A stretch of DNA of 25,023 bases, from the IMG/VR virus record IMGVR_UViG_3300032053_000483, positions 1 to 25,023 of that record, one strand, 5' to 3'. Shown piece by piece: positions 7,463 through 15,123 of the stretch. Below the pieces are notes generated by a model that was given only the letters and a program-made list of their open reading frames with translations, did no database searches and was not told where the DNA came from. The stretch comes from a virus. A program made the translations under genes and the position numbers. How positions within the stretch are numbered: the stretch's first letter is position 1; the number at the start of each line of letters is the position of its first letter.

Positions 7463-8575
7463 TTAAGCGAATGTTGCGTATAGTTCTGCCGCAAAATGTC
7501 GGCGAGAATCTGTCACCTTGCATCCATATACGAACAAGTCCTTGTAGGCTGACCCAAAGTCACCGGTGATATCTTCTTCGATATCGGCTTCTAATAGTTT
7601 CTCGGCAAAGGTCATCCAGTTAGAATGTCCTGCGAGAATCCTGAACCCATCGGTGTTGTTTCCAGTCAATCTATTTGACTTAAACACTTTGAATCCCTGC
7701 AATTCGGTGATAAATCCGTTCTTCACCAGTTCTTGATATGCTTCTGGAACGTGTAGCACGACTCCAGATGCCCGAACTAGCGTTGATTCGAACTCAGGCG
7801 GTACAACCAGGAATCTGTCTGAATCCGGGACGGATGAATAACCGAATCTCTCGGCAATGTCCAGTTTCTGTTTCAAAAGAGAAATCTTCTGCAACAGGTT
7901 GGCTGTCGTGAGACTTATGGCAGAAATTGCCTCTACCACATAAGATGCACCAGCGATTGCCCCGCCTTTGTATTGAGAAGTGACATCATCTAAGTCGTCC
8001 TCAATAAATCCTGTGGTCGTATTGGTCACTGATTTAACCCGATACCATTTGGAATGACCAACGGCTTTAATGCCCCGGCCAACCCAAGTTGAATCACATG
8101 GAGTGCCCCCGGCGACAGTAAATGCTCCTGTGTCTACAAGAATGGTAATCGTGGTTGCATCATCGGCATCTGTGCCGACTCTGTTCCCTGCCCCGACATC
8201 AGCGTATTTCCCGAACACGAACGTATCCATGTTCTTATTCCTTTCGTCGGCCTTCTGGGAAACAATGGTTGCGTGTGGGTTCTTAATATAAGACAACCAT
8301 TTATCGATGGTATATTCCTTCCAATAGAAAGATTTATACGTATCGATAGTAAGCGTGGCATTATTCTCGTACAGAGACTCTACTACCAGGCCACCTTTGG
8401 TGTAGGTTTGTTCCGAAATTCGATTAAAGTTGAGTATATTCAACTTTGAACCGACGCCGTTAATTTCTCCCTCGTAATCTCGATTAACGATTTTGTCAAT
8501 GAGGCTCTTATCGTAGACTTCCTTCATTAACTTTTGGGAAAAACCTTCGGCTACTTTAGTAGCATATGCGGACAT
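7463..8575 (-). CDS. Major capsid protein (HK97 fold, P22 coat-like)
   Basis: 370 residues with a very strong AGAAGGAGG ribosome site. The order terminase, portal, scaffold-like protein, this gene is the standard head module. The N-terminus (GFSQKLMKEVYDKSLIDKIVNRDYEGEI) and TLTIDTYKSFYWKEYTIDKW fit the N-arm and E-loop/long-helix region of P22-type coat proteins. FGYSSVPDSDRFLVVPPEF and a C-terminal strand series ending VTDSRRHFAAELYATFA match the P and A domains. Residues about 145-220 (TILVDTGAFTVAGG to ITSQ-like strands) are a beta-rich insertion comparable to an I-domain. Has its own probable promoter. Confidence 0.8.
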   Translation of the reverse strand: MSAYATKVAEGFSQKLMKEVYDKSLIDKIVNRDYEGEINGVGSKLNILNFNRISEQTYTKGGLVVESLYENNATLTIDTYKSFYWKEYTIDKWLSYIKNPHATIVSQKADERNKNMDTFVFGKYADVGAGNRVGTDADDATTITILVDTGAFTVAGGTPCDSTWVGRGIKAVGHSKWYRVKSVTNTTTGFIEDDLDDVTSQYKGGAIAGASYVVEAISAISLTTANLLQKISLLKQKLDIAERFGYSSVPDSDRFLVVPPEFESTLVRASGVVLHVPEAYQELVKNGFITELQGFKVFKSNRLTGNNTDGFRILAGHSNWMTFAEKLLEADIEEDITGDFGSAYKDLFVYGCKVTDSRRHFAAELYATFA

Positions 8576-8638
8576 GGTTTAATCCTCCTTCTAATTAATA
8601 ATGGATTCTTTACCAGTCCCGCAAGGGGGTTAGGAAGT

Positions 8639-8655
8639 TAATCTAGTCTAGATTA
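8639..8655. promoter_or_regulatory. Perfect 17-bp palindrome at the capsid promoter (operator candidate)
   Basis: TAATCTAG, one central T, then CTAGATTA: two perfect 8-bp arms. It covers the proposed -10 box and start region of the capsid gene promoter, the typical place for a repressor dimer. Confidence 0.5.
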
Positions 8656-8685
8656 GCACGAGTCCTTATTTCTTGTCAAGTGCCA
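8650..8685 (-). promoter_or_regulatory. Promoter for the major capsid gene
   Basis: Minus strand: consensus -35 TTGACA (8674-8679), 18-bp spacer, -10 TAATCT (8650-8655) preceded by TGC, an extended -10. It lies in a non-coding gap of about 110 bases before the capsid gene, giving a leader of roughly 70 bases that includes the GGAGG. The -35 is embedded in TGTCAAGTGCCA (plus strand, 8674-8685), a 12-mer that recurs with one change at the HTH gene promoter. The -10 is imperfect. Confidence 0.55.
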
Positions 8686-8686
8686 C

Positions 8687-9490
8687 TTATAATCCGAGTT
8701 CTATCTTACCCGACCGTAACATTTCTTTATATTTCTCATAATTGGTCGTTCTTAGAGTCCTTGCCTCCTCTATGGTAATCTTATCCCCTTTTGGTTTACC
8801 TTTGTCATTCGGCCCACCACTTCCTGTTTCGAACATCTGCCCTTTCTTTTTGGGTTCGGGTTTAAGACCGTATAAGAAGGAAGAAACTATATCCTCAAAG
8901 TCAACATTCCTTCTTGTCGGTTTGGTGGCAAAGAGTTTAAACTCGCTCTCTTTCCCGTCAAGTTCGGGATACTTAGTCAGATTGGCGACATCGGCAACAA
9001 ACTCATCCACTTTAGTCACCCAACCCTCCAAGTCTTTGTTCTCTTTAACAATCTCATCAAGAGCTTTTAACCTTTTAGCATTGGTTATACTGTCCTTCCC
9101 CATCTTCTTTTCAAAGTCACTCATTAACTCCCAGTCTGGAAACTCTTGTATCAACTCATCGTTGGTTGGTTCGGCAGTCGCAAGTGCCTTGTCAAGTGCT
9201 TCGGTCATCTTTTTGTTCTTGGCATGAAGGATTTGAGCCTCCTGAGCAGACGCAACCAGTCTTTCCTTCTCTCTTTGGGCGACATCTTTAATAATTTCCT
9301 TAGAAGGTACCGGTTCTTCTACCTCAACCTCTGGTGTTTCCTCAACGGGAGTCACTTCAACCGGAGTTTCTTCGGGAGCTTCAACCGGTTCTTCCTGTGG
9401 GGTTTCTTTTAGTGCTTCGGCTTCTTCAAGTGCTTTTTGAGCACCAGCCTCTAATTCATCGGTGGTCGGTTTAACATGGAGTTTGGGCAT
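8687..9490 (-). CDS. Scaffold-like head assembly protein
   Basis: 267 residues, acidic and mostly helical, with AAAGGAAA as ribosome site. Residues 20-65 are a Glu/Pro/Val/Thr-rich disordered stretch (PVEAPEETPVEVTPVEETPE), then coiled-coil-like helices (EIIKDVAQREKERLVASAQEAQ; NAKRLKALDEIVKENKDLEGW). Near the C-terminus there is a basic PKKKGQMFETGSGGPNDKGKPKG linker and a last helix. Disordered start, coiled coil and basic C-terminus directly upstream of the coat gene are typical of scaffolding proteins that bind coat subunits during procapsid assembly. No protease domain seen. Call rests on position and composition. Confidence 0.65.
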   Translation of the reverse strand: MPKLHVKPTTDELEAGAQKALEEAEALKETPQEEPVEAPEETPVEVTPVEETPEVEVEEPVPSKEIIKDVAQREKERLVASAQEAQILHAKNKKMTEALDKALATAEPTNDELIQEFPDWELMSDFEKKMGKDSITNAKRLKALDEIVKENKDLEGWVTKVDEFVADVANLTKYPELDGKESEFKLFATKPTRRNVDFEDIVSSFLYGLKPEPKKKGQMFETGSGGPNDKGKPKGDKITIEEARTLRTTNYEKYKEMLRSGKIELGL

Positions 9491-9530
9491 ATTTTCCTTT
9501 CGTCCTATTTCTAGGGTTAGATAATAATAA

Positions 9531-9665
9531 TTACTTTCTTTTTTTGGTCGCTATCTTCTTTTTACCCTTAACTACCTTGTTTCCATACTTCTTGGCCCAT
9601 TTCTTAGCCAACTTTGGTAATTTGGCAAACATATATTTTTTTTGTTTCTCGCTTTTAAATGGCAT
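9531..9665 (-). CDS. Very basic 44-residue phage microprotein
   Basis: Starts MPFKSEKQKKYMFAKLPK and continues with KKWAKKYGNK, ending in a run of Lys and Arg. Short 'MPF-SEKQ-KY-FA' proteins of this kind are common in tailed phage head modules. A GAGGTG ribosome site overlaps the end of the upstream gene. The high positive charge suggests DNA binding or a coat-binding role, but none is established here. Confidence 0.7.
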   Translation of the reverse strand: MPFKSEKQKKYMFAKLPKLAKKWAKKYGNKVVKGKKKIATKKRK

Positions 9666-9668
9666 AGT

Positions 9669-9986
9669 TCACCTCGCCTTCACTAACCCTGACATGGCTT
9701 CCTCTAAGGCTTTCTTTGCCTTCTCTGGTGTTAATAAAAAGGCTTCCAATAACATATAGTTTCTTAGTCTTGCTTTTAAAAATAGGTCTTGTTTGGTTTC
9801 GTTACCCGTCTTGGTCAACTCACTCTCAACCGCACTCCGCATCGAGACAATATAGTCTTTGACACTCTCGAGAGTAACCTTCTTGTCGTTTAGAGCTTCC
9901 ATCCAAGAGTGAAGCGTCTCACGCTCTCCGACATTTAAGTCCTCATACTTGAGGTTGTACTTTTCGAGTATGTCGTCTATCTTCAT
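9669..9986 (-). CDS. Helical protein following the portal, function unknown
   Basis: 105 residues, almost all predicted helix by composition (MKIDDILEKYNLKYEDLNVGERE; KDLFLKARLRNYMLLEAFLLTPEKAKKALEEAM-like stretches). The ATG overlaps the portal stop by ATGA and has a strong GGGAGGGAG inside the end of the portal gene, so it is made along with the portal. A small helical gene here might be a head-assembly factor. No family recognised. Confidence 0.6.
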   Translation of the reverse strand: MKIDDILEKYNLKYEDLNVGERETLHSWMEALNDKKVTLESVKDYIVSMRSAVESELTKTGNETKQDLFLKARLRNYMLLEAFLLTPEKAKKALEEAMSGLVKAR

Positions 9987-11764
9987 ATTGGTCTCCCTCC
10001 CATTTGCATATTAACTTGCGGTTGTCCTTGTGGTTGCGCTTGTGGTTGGGGTTTTGGTTGTGCTTGACCCGGCTGACCTGGCGGGGGTTGACCCATATTC
10101 ATTCCCCCCATACCCATCATCATCATATTCTCCATCTTTTTCTTCTCGTAGTCCATTACTTGATTTACTTCGTCAGGAGTCAATTTGGCAAACTCAACCA
10201 ACTTTCTCTTATAAATCTCATCCAATTTAGGATTGTCGGGCATATTCATCTTAGCGGCATTCAGTTTCTCTAAAGAATCGGTATTCTGAGTGTCCTTTTC
10301 ATCCTGACTCCATACTTTAACCTGATAACCCGATTTGGTCATCCAGTCGGCAGGGGTAATCTCTTTGGTGAAAATGTCATCAGTGTTTCTTCCCTTCTTG
10401 TATATCTTAACCGCATCTAATTTATCGGAGGCCGCTTCAACCAACTTAATGAATATCTCTCCTCTGTCCTTCCATGCTTGGGTATAGAACTTAGAGAGTC
10501 CTTTAATTCGCTCTTTGGCCTCACCTAAAGCCAGTTGCACCTCACCTAAGGTGATTTGTCTCTCGGTCTTCATTCCCTGTTGGGTGGCGGTTGCCCCAGT
10601 TCCCCTCTCGGTCATATCGATTAAGAATTGCATTTCATCTAAAGACTCGGACAGGTCGGGGATATCTACCTTTTGCATAATATCTTGTGGTTTGCCCGGC
10701 ACTCCATACCAACCCCAAGGTACAGGGGTGAATGTTTGGGGGACAAAGCCTTCAATCGTTGAGTCAAAGTAGTGCATCCCAAAGTTTCTAAGAGTCCTAT
10801 TCTCTACTAATTGAGAGAACCATGAATTTAAGACCTTATTTGGGGTTCGGACAACATCCGCTATTCCATCACTCCAGAAATCTTGCCTTTCAACATCTCC
10901 CGCCCATGAAACATAAGGAAAGTGATTTCTCCAAAAGTTATCCTTGGTCTTGCCAATGACTTCTTCAAGCGGTTTCTTCATTAGTATCTCCATATCATCA
11001 CACTCAACCATCAGATAAAGTTGTTCTTCGCCCTTCTCTTCCCGATAAACAAAGTGCATCGTCAACTCAACATAAGTCTCGCCCAACACCGGCTCGTCTA
11101 TATCGGACACGCCTAAGTCGGACAACTTCTTGTTCTTGTTTTGAAGCATATTCTTATTCTCTTGGGATTTAATCAATCCTTGGTCGGTAGCGTGCCATAG
11201 TTTAAGTTTAGCCACCGCCTCTTGGTCGTAGTCTTTATTCTTTTCCAGTGTATTTAAAGGAACGAATATGTGCGTATGAATCAAAAACCTTGAAGAATTA
11301 AGATTTGAGGGGTCGCAATATCTATCGACCAGAATGTCCATCGGGTCTTGAATCGTCATCTTGACCTTGCCGTCTACTATCTGCCATTGGTCGAAAGAAC
11401 GGCCGAATAAGAATTGTTGACGCTTATCTACTATGTCTTGAATCTCTATCTTGTTGTGTTCGGCGGTGTACTTCCAGTATTCATTCTTAAAGATTTCGGC
11501 CTCTTTGTCGTTGTCTAAATTCTCGAAGTAAAGCACCGGCATATCATCAACATCTTTCATTAATGTCTGAATGGAGAGTTTCATCATCGGAAGATTGACC
11601 GACTGTCTTTGTGTTAAGCGGTTAATAATTACTTTGTCCCTATAAAGTTGATAGTTCTCATCCCAATCGTTCTGCCGTCTCTCACGATAGTTGTACCCGC
11701 TTTCCTTGTTGAGACGAAGCATGGTCAATTCGGGGTCTTCTAACTTGATTCCTTCTTGTGGCAT
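9983..11764 (-). CDS. Phage portal protein
   Basis: 593 residues, a usual length for SPP1/P22-type portals, which form the twelve-fold DNA gate at one capsid vertex. Supporting stretches: LPMMKLSIQTLMKDVDDMPVLYF (about 57-80), a membrane-free helical stem, the core block WRNHFPYVSWAGDVERQDFWSDGIADVVRTPNKVLN, and a helical region with GEVQLALGEAKERIKGL. The C-terminal 55 residues are Met/Gly/Pro/Gln-rich (MMMMGMGGMNMGQPPPGQPG) and probably disordered. Lies between the terminase and the scaffold-like gene, as expected. No Shine-Dalgarno is visible; see the promoter just upstream. Confidence 0.85.
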   Translation of the reverse strand: MPQEGIKLEDPELTMLRLNKESGYNYRERRQNDWDENYQLYRDKVIINRLTQRQSVNLPMMKLSIQTLMKDVDDMPVLYFENLDNDKEAEIFKNEYWKYTAEHNKIEIQDIVDKRQQFLFGRSFDQWQIVDGKVKMTIQDPMDILVDRYCDPSNLNSSRFLIHTHIFVPLNTLEKNKDYDQEAVAKLKLWHATDQGLIKSQENKNMLQNKNKKLSDLGVSDIDEPVLGETYVELTMHFVYREEKGEEQLYLMVECDDMEILMKKPLEEVIGKTKDNFWRNHFPYVSWAGDVERQDFWSDGIADVVRTPNKVLNSWFSQLVENRTLRNFGMHYFDSTIEGFVPQTFTPVPWGWYGVPGKPQDIMQKVDIPDLSESLDEMQFLIDMTERGTGATATQQGMKTERQITLGEVQLALGEAKERIKGLSKFYTQAWKDRGEIFIKLVEAASDKLDAVKIYKKGRNTDDIFTKEITPADWMTKSGYQVKVWSQDEKDTQNTDSLEKLNAAKMNMPDNPKLDEIYKRKLVEFAKLTPDEVNQVMDYEKKKMENMMMMGMGGMNMGQPPPGQPGQAQPKPQPQAQPQGQPQVNMQMGGRPI

Positions 11765-11770
11765 ATTTTT

Positions 11771-11800
11771 ATAATATACTAACGCTTTATTTTAACACAA
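11771..11800 (-). promoter_or_regulatory. Candidate promoter immediately before the portal gene
   Basis: Minus strand TTGTGT (11795-11800), 18-bp spacer, TATTAT (11771-11776). Only 6 bases separate the -10 from the portal ATG, so a transcript from here would be leaderless or nearly so, consistent with the lack of a ribosome site. The -35 is weak. Confidence 0.35.
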
Positions 11801-11803
11801 GTA

Positions 11804-13000
11804 TTATCCTGGCAACCCCTGGAAGAAAGGTAACACTCCTCCCGACTTGGTATTTGTCTTGACCCTAGCGATCGGCCTGAAACTATCAAGTCCATAACGA
11901 ATTGCATCCATACAATGATTCATAAACTCTTGTGGTTCGTTAATAACCTTGCCGTCCTTGTCGGTCATCCATAAGTAATTGCGGTACTCTTTAATTAGAT
12001 TGATACTTTGGCTGGTAATGGAAATCCTTTGCGCCTGTATATACTGTATGCCCTGTCTCACTGAATCATTCCCTTTTTGTGAGCCAATAACATTAATACC
12101 ATGTCCATCGGTTCTAAATCCTTTTATCTCATCAATACTCTTTGGCTCGGCACTATCCGCAATCGTTAAGGCCGAAGGATAGTTAATTAATATATCGTAA
12201 ATGTTTCTATTACTTAAACCATATTGATAAGCAACTTCGTCCAGTATGTATCCCCCATTGTAAACATAAATGGCGACAATCGCCGTAGGGTCGTTCGTAT
12301 AACCAAAATCTATACCATATCTCCTTAATTCTGCCTCATGGGGAACGGAGTTGACTATCTCCCAATCCTTGTAGATACGACCTTCTACGATCCCTAGTTG
12401 CCCCAAACCATAGACCTGCCACCAGTTCTTGTTCCCTTTGCGTGCTTCGATTGCTTTAACGATGTTAACATCTAAAGCCTCGTTATCTAAATAAGTTAGA
12501 GTGACAAAATCTACATTGTCTTGGTTCATCACATCAGTATAAAACCAAAATTCCTGCTCGGGATTCCAGTCAAGCCATATAACATCTTTGGTTCTAACCT
12601 CAAGTTGAGTATAAGTTTCATAAGTTAAATGGTTGGCTTCGTTTATAAATATCACATCACGCCTTGCACCTTTAACCTTTTCCCATGATTCAACCCCGAA
12701 GAATTCAATCACCGAGTTGGTCTCGAAAGTATAAATTGAATTGGTCTTTTCCCATCTATTGTCTTTAAAGTATTGATGCTCTTTCATTATGTTTAAAAAG
12801 TCTCTCATCGCCCCCTTTCTTAAGTGAGGCATGGACTCGGAGACGATTGAAATCACCTTGTTATCGTTTCGTTGGGCGTAATCAATTAAGATAAGAAGAA
12901 TAGAAATAGTCTTAGAAGCTGAAGTCCCACCGCTTATACCTCTAATCCTTTTATTCAGTTGTTGGAGTTTCTTTGTTGCACTGGTCTGTAGATAAAGCAT
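11804..13000 (-). CDS. terL: Terminase large subunit (PBSX-type ATPase/nuclease)
   Basis: 398 residues. GISGGTSASKT (21-31) is the Walker A loop, DVIFINEAN (115-123) Walker B with catalytic Glu121, and IWLDWNPEQEFWF (141-153) the coupling region of PBSX-type terminases. The nuclease half has its acidic residues at GIDFGYTNDPTA (Asp231), ALTIADSAEP (Asp282) and CMDAIRYG (Asp365). The enzyme cuts concatemeric DNA and pumps it through the portal. Its start overlaps the small-subunit gene by 50 bases, and no strong ribosome site is visible, so it may depend on translation of that gene. No key residue is missing. Confidence 0.95.
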   Translation of the reverse strand: MLYLQTSATKKLQQLNKRIRGISGGTSASKTISILLILIDYAQRNDNKVISIVSESMPHLRKGAMRDFLNIMKEHQYFKDNRWEKTNSIYTFETNSVIEFFGVESWEKVKGARRDVIFINEANHLTYETYTQLEVRTKDVIWLDWNPEQEFWFYTDVMNQDNVDFVTLTYLDNEALDVNIVKAIEARKGNKNWWQVYGLGQLGIVEGRIYKDWEIVNSVPHEAELRRYGIDFGYTNDPTAIVAIYVYNGGYILDEVAYQYGLSNRNIYDILINYPSALTIADSAEPKSIDEIKGFRTDGHGINVIGSQKGNDSVRQGIQYIQAQRISITSQSINLIKEYRNYLWMTDKDGKVINEPQEFMNHCMDAIRYGLDSFRPIARVKTNTKSGGVLPFFQGLPG

Positions 13001-13412
13001 TGTTTGTTAATATTGGTATTGGCTTCCCGCCGGAGGTTACATCGGTTCTTTCTACTAATTTTCTTTTAAGTTTTAAAGCTGTTTCTAAATACTTGTGTCG
13101 TGCCATGAAATCAGGAACATCAACAAAATCAGTGCTACTAGCCGTGGCGTTCTTAGAAGTATTAACTGCACTTACCGTTCTTGTGGAATCCAGTCCCTCC
13201 ATTATCTTTTCTTGAAGAAGTTTATCAGTTATCCCTGCTTCTTCAAGAAAATCGGAAAAATCAAGTTTTGTTAAGTTTTCCCAACCTATCTGTCTAGCAC
13301 TATCTCTATCCCCACAATCATATACTTGGGCCGCCGCTTCAGTCGCATTTCCCAATTCAAGATATAGTTTGAGCCACTTGCGTTGTTTAAGAGTTAAATC
13401 ATCTTGTGCCAT
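12951..13412 (-). CDS. terS: Terminase small subunit
   Basis: 153 residues. LTLKQRKWLKLYLELGNATEAAAQVY (6-31) is the N-terminal helix-turn-helix typical of Terminase_2/PBSX-type small subunits, which recognise the packaging site. A helical middle (FLEEAGITDKLLQEKIMEGL) would form the oligomer core, and MARHKYLETALKLKRKL leads into a tail that contacts the large subunit. Located directly before the large subunit, as usual. No clear Shine-Dalgarno before the ATG. Confidence 0.85.
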   Translation of the reverse strand: MAQDDLTLKQRKWLKLYLELGNATEAAAQVYDCGDRDSARQIGWENLTKLDFSDFLEEAGITDKLLQEKIMEGLDSTRTVSAVNTSKNATASSTDFVDVPDFMARHKYLETALKLKRKLVERTDVTSGGKPIPILTNNALSTDQCNKETPTTE

Positions 13413-13424
13413 AATCTTATCTTA

Positions 13425-13676
13425 TCAGTTATCTCTACTTGTTGGCAAATTACAGACTACCCAGTCGTGTCCGGTTAAATCGGCTTCGGAAATAATCCAT
13501 TGATAGTCTTTGTTATCGTCTTTGTGTAAAATCAAAAAACCGTTTCTTAATACAACATAGACATTACTATTTGCCCACTCTAACTTAGTAATTGTTTTGC
13601 CGTCAATCACTACCTTTAAAGCGGTTGGTAAATCCATTCCTATCGGCATCCTAGAAACTATTTGTCCTTCTTCCAT
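13425..13676 (-). CDS. Tad2-like (DUF2829) protein, putative anti-Thoeris
   Basis: 83 residues with strong GAGGAGG ribosome site. From residue 15 the pattern fits the Tad2/DUF2829 domain: DLPTALKVVIDGKTITKLEW (15-34: amphipathic helix, GK, then conserved Trp34), two strands VYVVLRNGFLIL (39-50), then YQWIISEADLTGHDWVVC (58-75) with Trp60, Ser63, Asp66-Leu67 and Asp71-Trp72. Tad2 proteins bind and sequester the cyclic ADP-ribose signal of Thoeris defence, and short DUF2829 proteins of about this size are common in phages. Whether this copy binds the signal is unknown. Lies just before the terminase genes. Confidence 0.7.
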   Translation of the reverse strand: MEEGQIVSRMPIGMDLPTALKVVIDGKTITKLEWANSNVYVVLRNGFLILHKDDNKDYQWIISEADLTGHDWVVCNLPTSRDN

Positions 13677-13686
13677 ATACCTCCTC

Positions 13687-13947
13687 TCATATAGACCTTA
13701 ACATTACAAAATAACTTTTGTTGCTAATTATACAAGCCCGTCTCAAGTAACCCTTACGAAGCAGTCCATTAATTGCGTTTATAGTTGTCGGGTTTCCTAT
13801 CTTTTGTTCTTTCATCTTTGTTTTTATTTCTACCAATGATATTGGTGTTTTCTCTTGGTGCGCCCACTTGCTGACAACTTCCATAATCCTCCGTTGCAGG
13901 TCTGTTAACTCGCTTAACCCGTTAAAGTCGGCGTAGATGGTTCTCAT
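13687..13947 (-). CDS. Winged-helix DNA-binding protein
   Basis: 86 residues. LTDLQRRIMEVVSKWAHQEK (15-34) and the following ISLVEIKTKMKEQKIGNPTTINAINGLLRKGYLRR form a MarR-like three-helix unit with recognition helix TTINAINGLLRKGYL, then a strand pair at the C-terminus (ACIISNKSYFVMLRS). Likely a small transcription regulator. Overlaps the end of the HNH nuclease gene by 26 bases. Possible target promoters lie elsewhere in the window, but nothing links them directly. Confidence 0.7.
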   Translation of the reverse strand: MRTIYADFNGLSELTDLQRRIMEVVSKWAHQEKTPISLVEIKTKMKEQKIGNPTTINAINGLLRKGYLRRACIISNKSYFVMLRSI

Positions 13948-14437
13948 TTAGTTCTTTCAGTCTCCTCTCTAGTTTAAACTTAATGTCAATATATGACAAC
14001 TCTTTGGTCTGTAAATCTTCTTTGTGGTCTTTCCAGTAATTATACTTGGTGGGGTAAGTCTCTTGCAACCACTCGCTAAACTCCAGTGGATGATGATGCC
14101 CCCAAAGAATGTGACAGGCGTAACAAAGGGTGATGGAAGAGTTTTCGTCCCATCGGTGAGCCATGTGGCCAATGTTTATCAGGTGAGCTCGTTGCAGATT
14201 ATTCTTTGTCCCGCACCGCATACACTTACCGTCTCTTAACCGAATAATTAACGAGTGCAATTCGTCACACTCTTTCTTTAAAACCGAGGTAGAGTTGGCT
14301 TTCTTTAATTTCTTTGTTTGGGCCTCGGCTCTGTCTATCTCTCTCCGGCAAGAAGAGCAGTATTTGCTAATTCCTTGCCGTAATTTTTTACCGCAGGACT
14401 TACAAAGTGAATCTTTTTTAAAGGCGATTCTTTTCAT
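13922..14437 (-). CDS. NinG/Rap-type HNH recombination nuclease
   Basis: 171 residues from the ATG at 14437 (GGAGAAAAAAG upstream, ATGA overlap with the previous gene). The N-terminal zinc finger uses Cys12, Cys15, Cys27 and Cys30 (LCKSCGKKLR, YCSSC). The nuclease part has CMRCG (72-76), RAHLINIGHMAHRWDENS (83-100) with His85 and the RWD block, then LCYACHILWGHHHPLEF (104-120). The order CxxC, H, RWDxxN, CxxC, GHH matches lambda NinG (Rap), which acts in phage recombination, cutting branched DNA. The C-terminal helix (FKLERRLKELNENHLRR) is also as in NinG. An HNH homing-type role is less likely because of the embedded operon context. Confidence 0.75.
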   Translation of the reverse strand: MKRIAFKKDSLCKSCGKKLRQGISKYCSSCRREIDRAEAQTKKLKKANSTSVLKKECDELHSLIIRLRDGKCMRCGTKNNLQRAHLINIGHMAHRWDENSSITLCYACHILWGHHHPLEFSEWLQETYPTKYNYWKDHKEDLQTKELSYIDIKFKLERRLKELNENHLRRL

Positions 14438-14550
14438 TCTTTTTTCTCCATCCCGCACTTTTCTCTTTCGTAGTGTTCCATAACTAACCACATCCCGATT
14501 AAGAAACCAAGAGTAAAGACAAGTAAAATTAAAAGTATTAAAAGTATCAT
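14434..14550 (-). CDS. 38-residue single-helix membrane microprotein
   Basis: MILLILLILLVFTLGFLIGMWLV forms one hydrophobic helix at the N-terminus, followed by a charged cytoplasmic-type tail (EHYEREKCGMEKKE). Both ends are shared: ATGA with the upstream gene and ATGA with the nuclease gene. No family known. Confidence 0.65.
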   Translation of the reverse strand: MILLILLILLVFTLGFLIGMWLVMEHYEREKCGMEKKE

Positions 14551-14723
14551 TTCTTGTCCTTCCATCCATCCGGTTGCATTATGTCCAGCATTTCTTTAAT
14601 AACCGCAAATGCCTCCCATGTGATGCAAATAGCACAGAAGCGGCTCTTGTATTTACACTTCTTGCCCGCAACCTCAATTAGTCTTTTTTCAAGTCTATTT
14701 AATAGTTTTTCGTCTCTTGTCAT
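14547..14723 (-). CDS. Small hypothetical protein with Cys pairs
   Basis: 58 residues from the ATG at 14723, which overlaps the upstream stop by ATGA and has GGGTGGGG just before; a GTG 9 bases further up is less likely. A basic first helix (DEKLLNRLEKRLIEVAGKK), then CKYKSRFCAIC with three close Cys and a final helix. Could bind a metal. Function unknown. Confidence 0.55.
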   Translation of the reverse strand: MTRDEKLLNRLEKRLIEVAGKKCKYKSRFCAICITWEAFAVIKEMLDIMQPDGWKDKK

Positions 14724-14875
14724 TTTCCCCACCCATATTGTGTATCAATCAGTATTTTCTTAATAAGAAGCATCAACTCGTCTAACTCTTGCCAACTAAA
14801 GGTATATTTAATCCCTTTGATTTCCACCGAGTAAAGACCAGTCTTTTTGTTGAATGTTATAAAAAATTGGTTCAT
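14720..14875 (-). CDS. 51-residue hypothetical protein
   Basis: MNQFFITFNKKTGLYSVEIKG folds as strands, followed by a helix (SWQELDELMLLIKKILID) ending QYGWGK. Start and stop are both in ATGA overlaps with the neighbours, the best sign it is real. Strand-helix microproteins of this kind are usual in phage early regions; no function recognised. Confidence 0.6.
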   Translation of the reverse strand: MNQFFITFNKKTGLYSVEIKGIKYTFSWQELDELMLLIKKILIDTQYGWGK

Positions 14876-15123
14876 ACTCGCCTTTTAAACGCTTCCTTAA
14901 TTTTTAACTCTTGTGCTTTAACGGCGTTATTCCAACCTACCTGGTCGCCAAACCAATCCTCATAGTCTTGTTTCTTTAACTTTATTTCTTCAGCAAATTC
15001 AGAAAGTTCTTCAATAATTAACTCAAGGAAATTAGGAATACCGTAAATTTGGCCTTTATCGTACTGCTTTAACAACTTACTTATTTTCTTACAGATTACC
15101 CAACCCCAATTTTTATTTTTCAT
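14872..15123 (-). CDS. Hypothetical 83-residue protein with GWNxA tail
   Basis: Basic N-terminus, amphipathic helices (ICKKISKLLKQYD; FLELIIEELSEFAEEIKLKK), then DQVGWNNAVKAQELKIKEAF. The VGWNxA plus helix ending also occurs in the 98-residue protein at 15226-15522 (VGWNSALTELETRL), suggesting related ends. ATGA overlap with the preceding 33-residue gene. Function unknown. Confidence 0.6.
   Translation of the reverse strand: MKNKNWGWVICKKISKLLKQYDKGQIYGIPNFLELIIEELSEFAEEIKLKKQDYEDWFGDQVGWNNAVKAQELKIKEAFKRRV

Noticed and set aside
8742-9412. Two long plus-strand frames (161 and 88 residues)
   Set aside because: Antisense of the scaffold-like gene; hydrophobic runs come from complementing Glu/Lys codons.
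14438-14569. Longer N-terminus for the NinG-like nuclease
   Set aside because: It overlaps the 38-residue membrane protein gene, and the ATG at 14437 has a ribosome site and an ATGA overlap.
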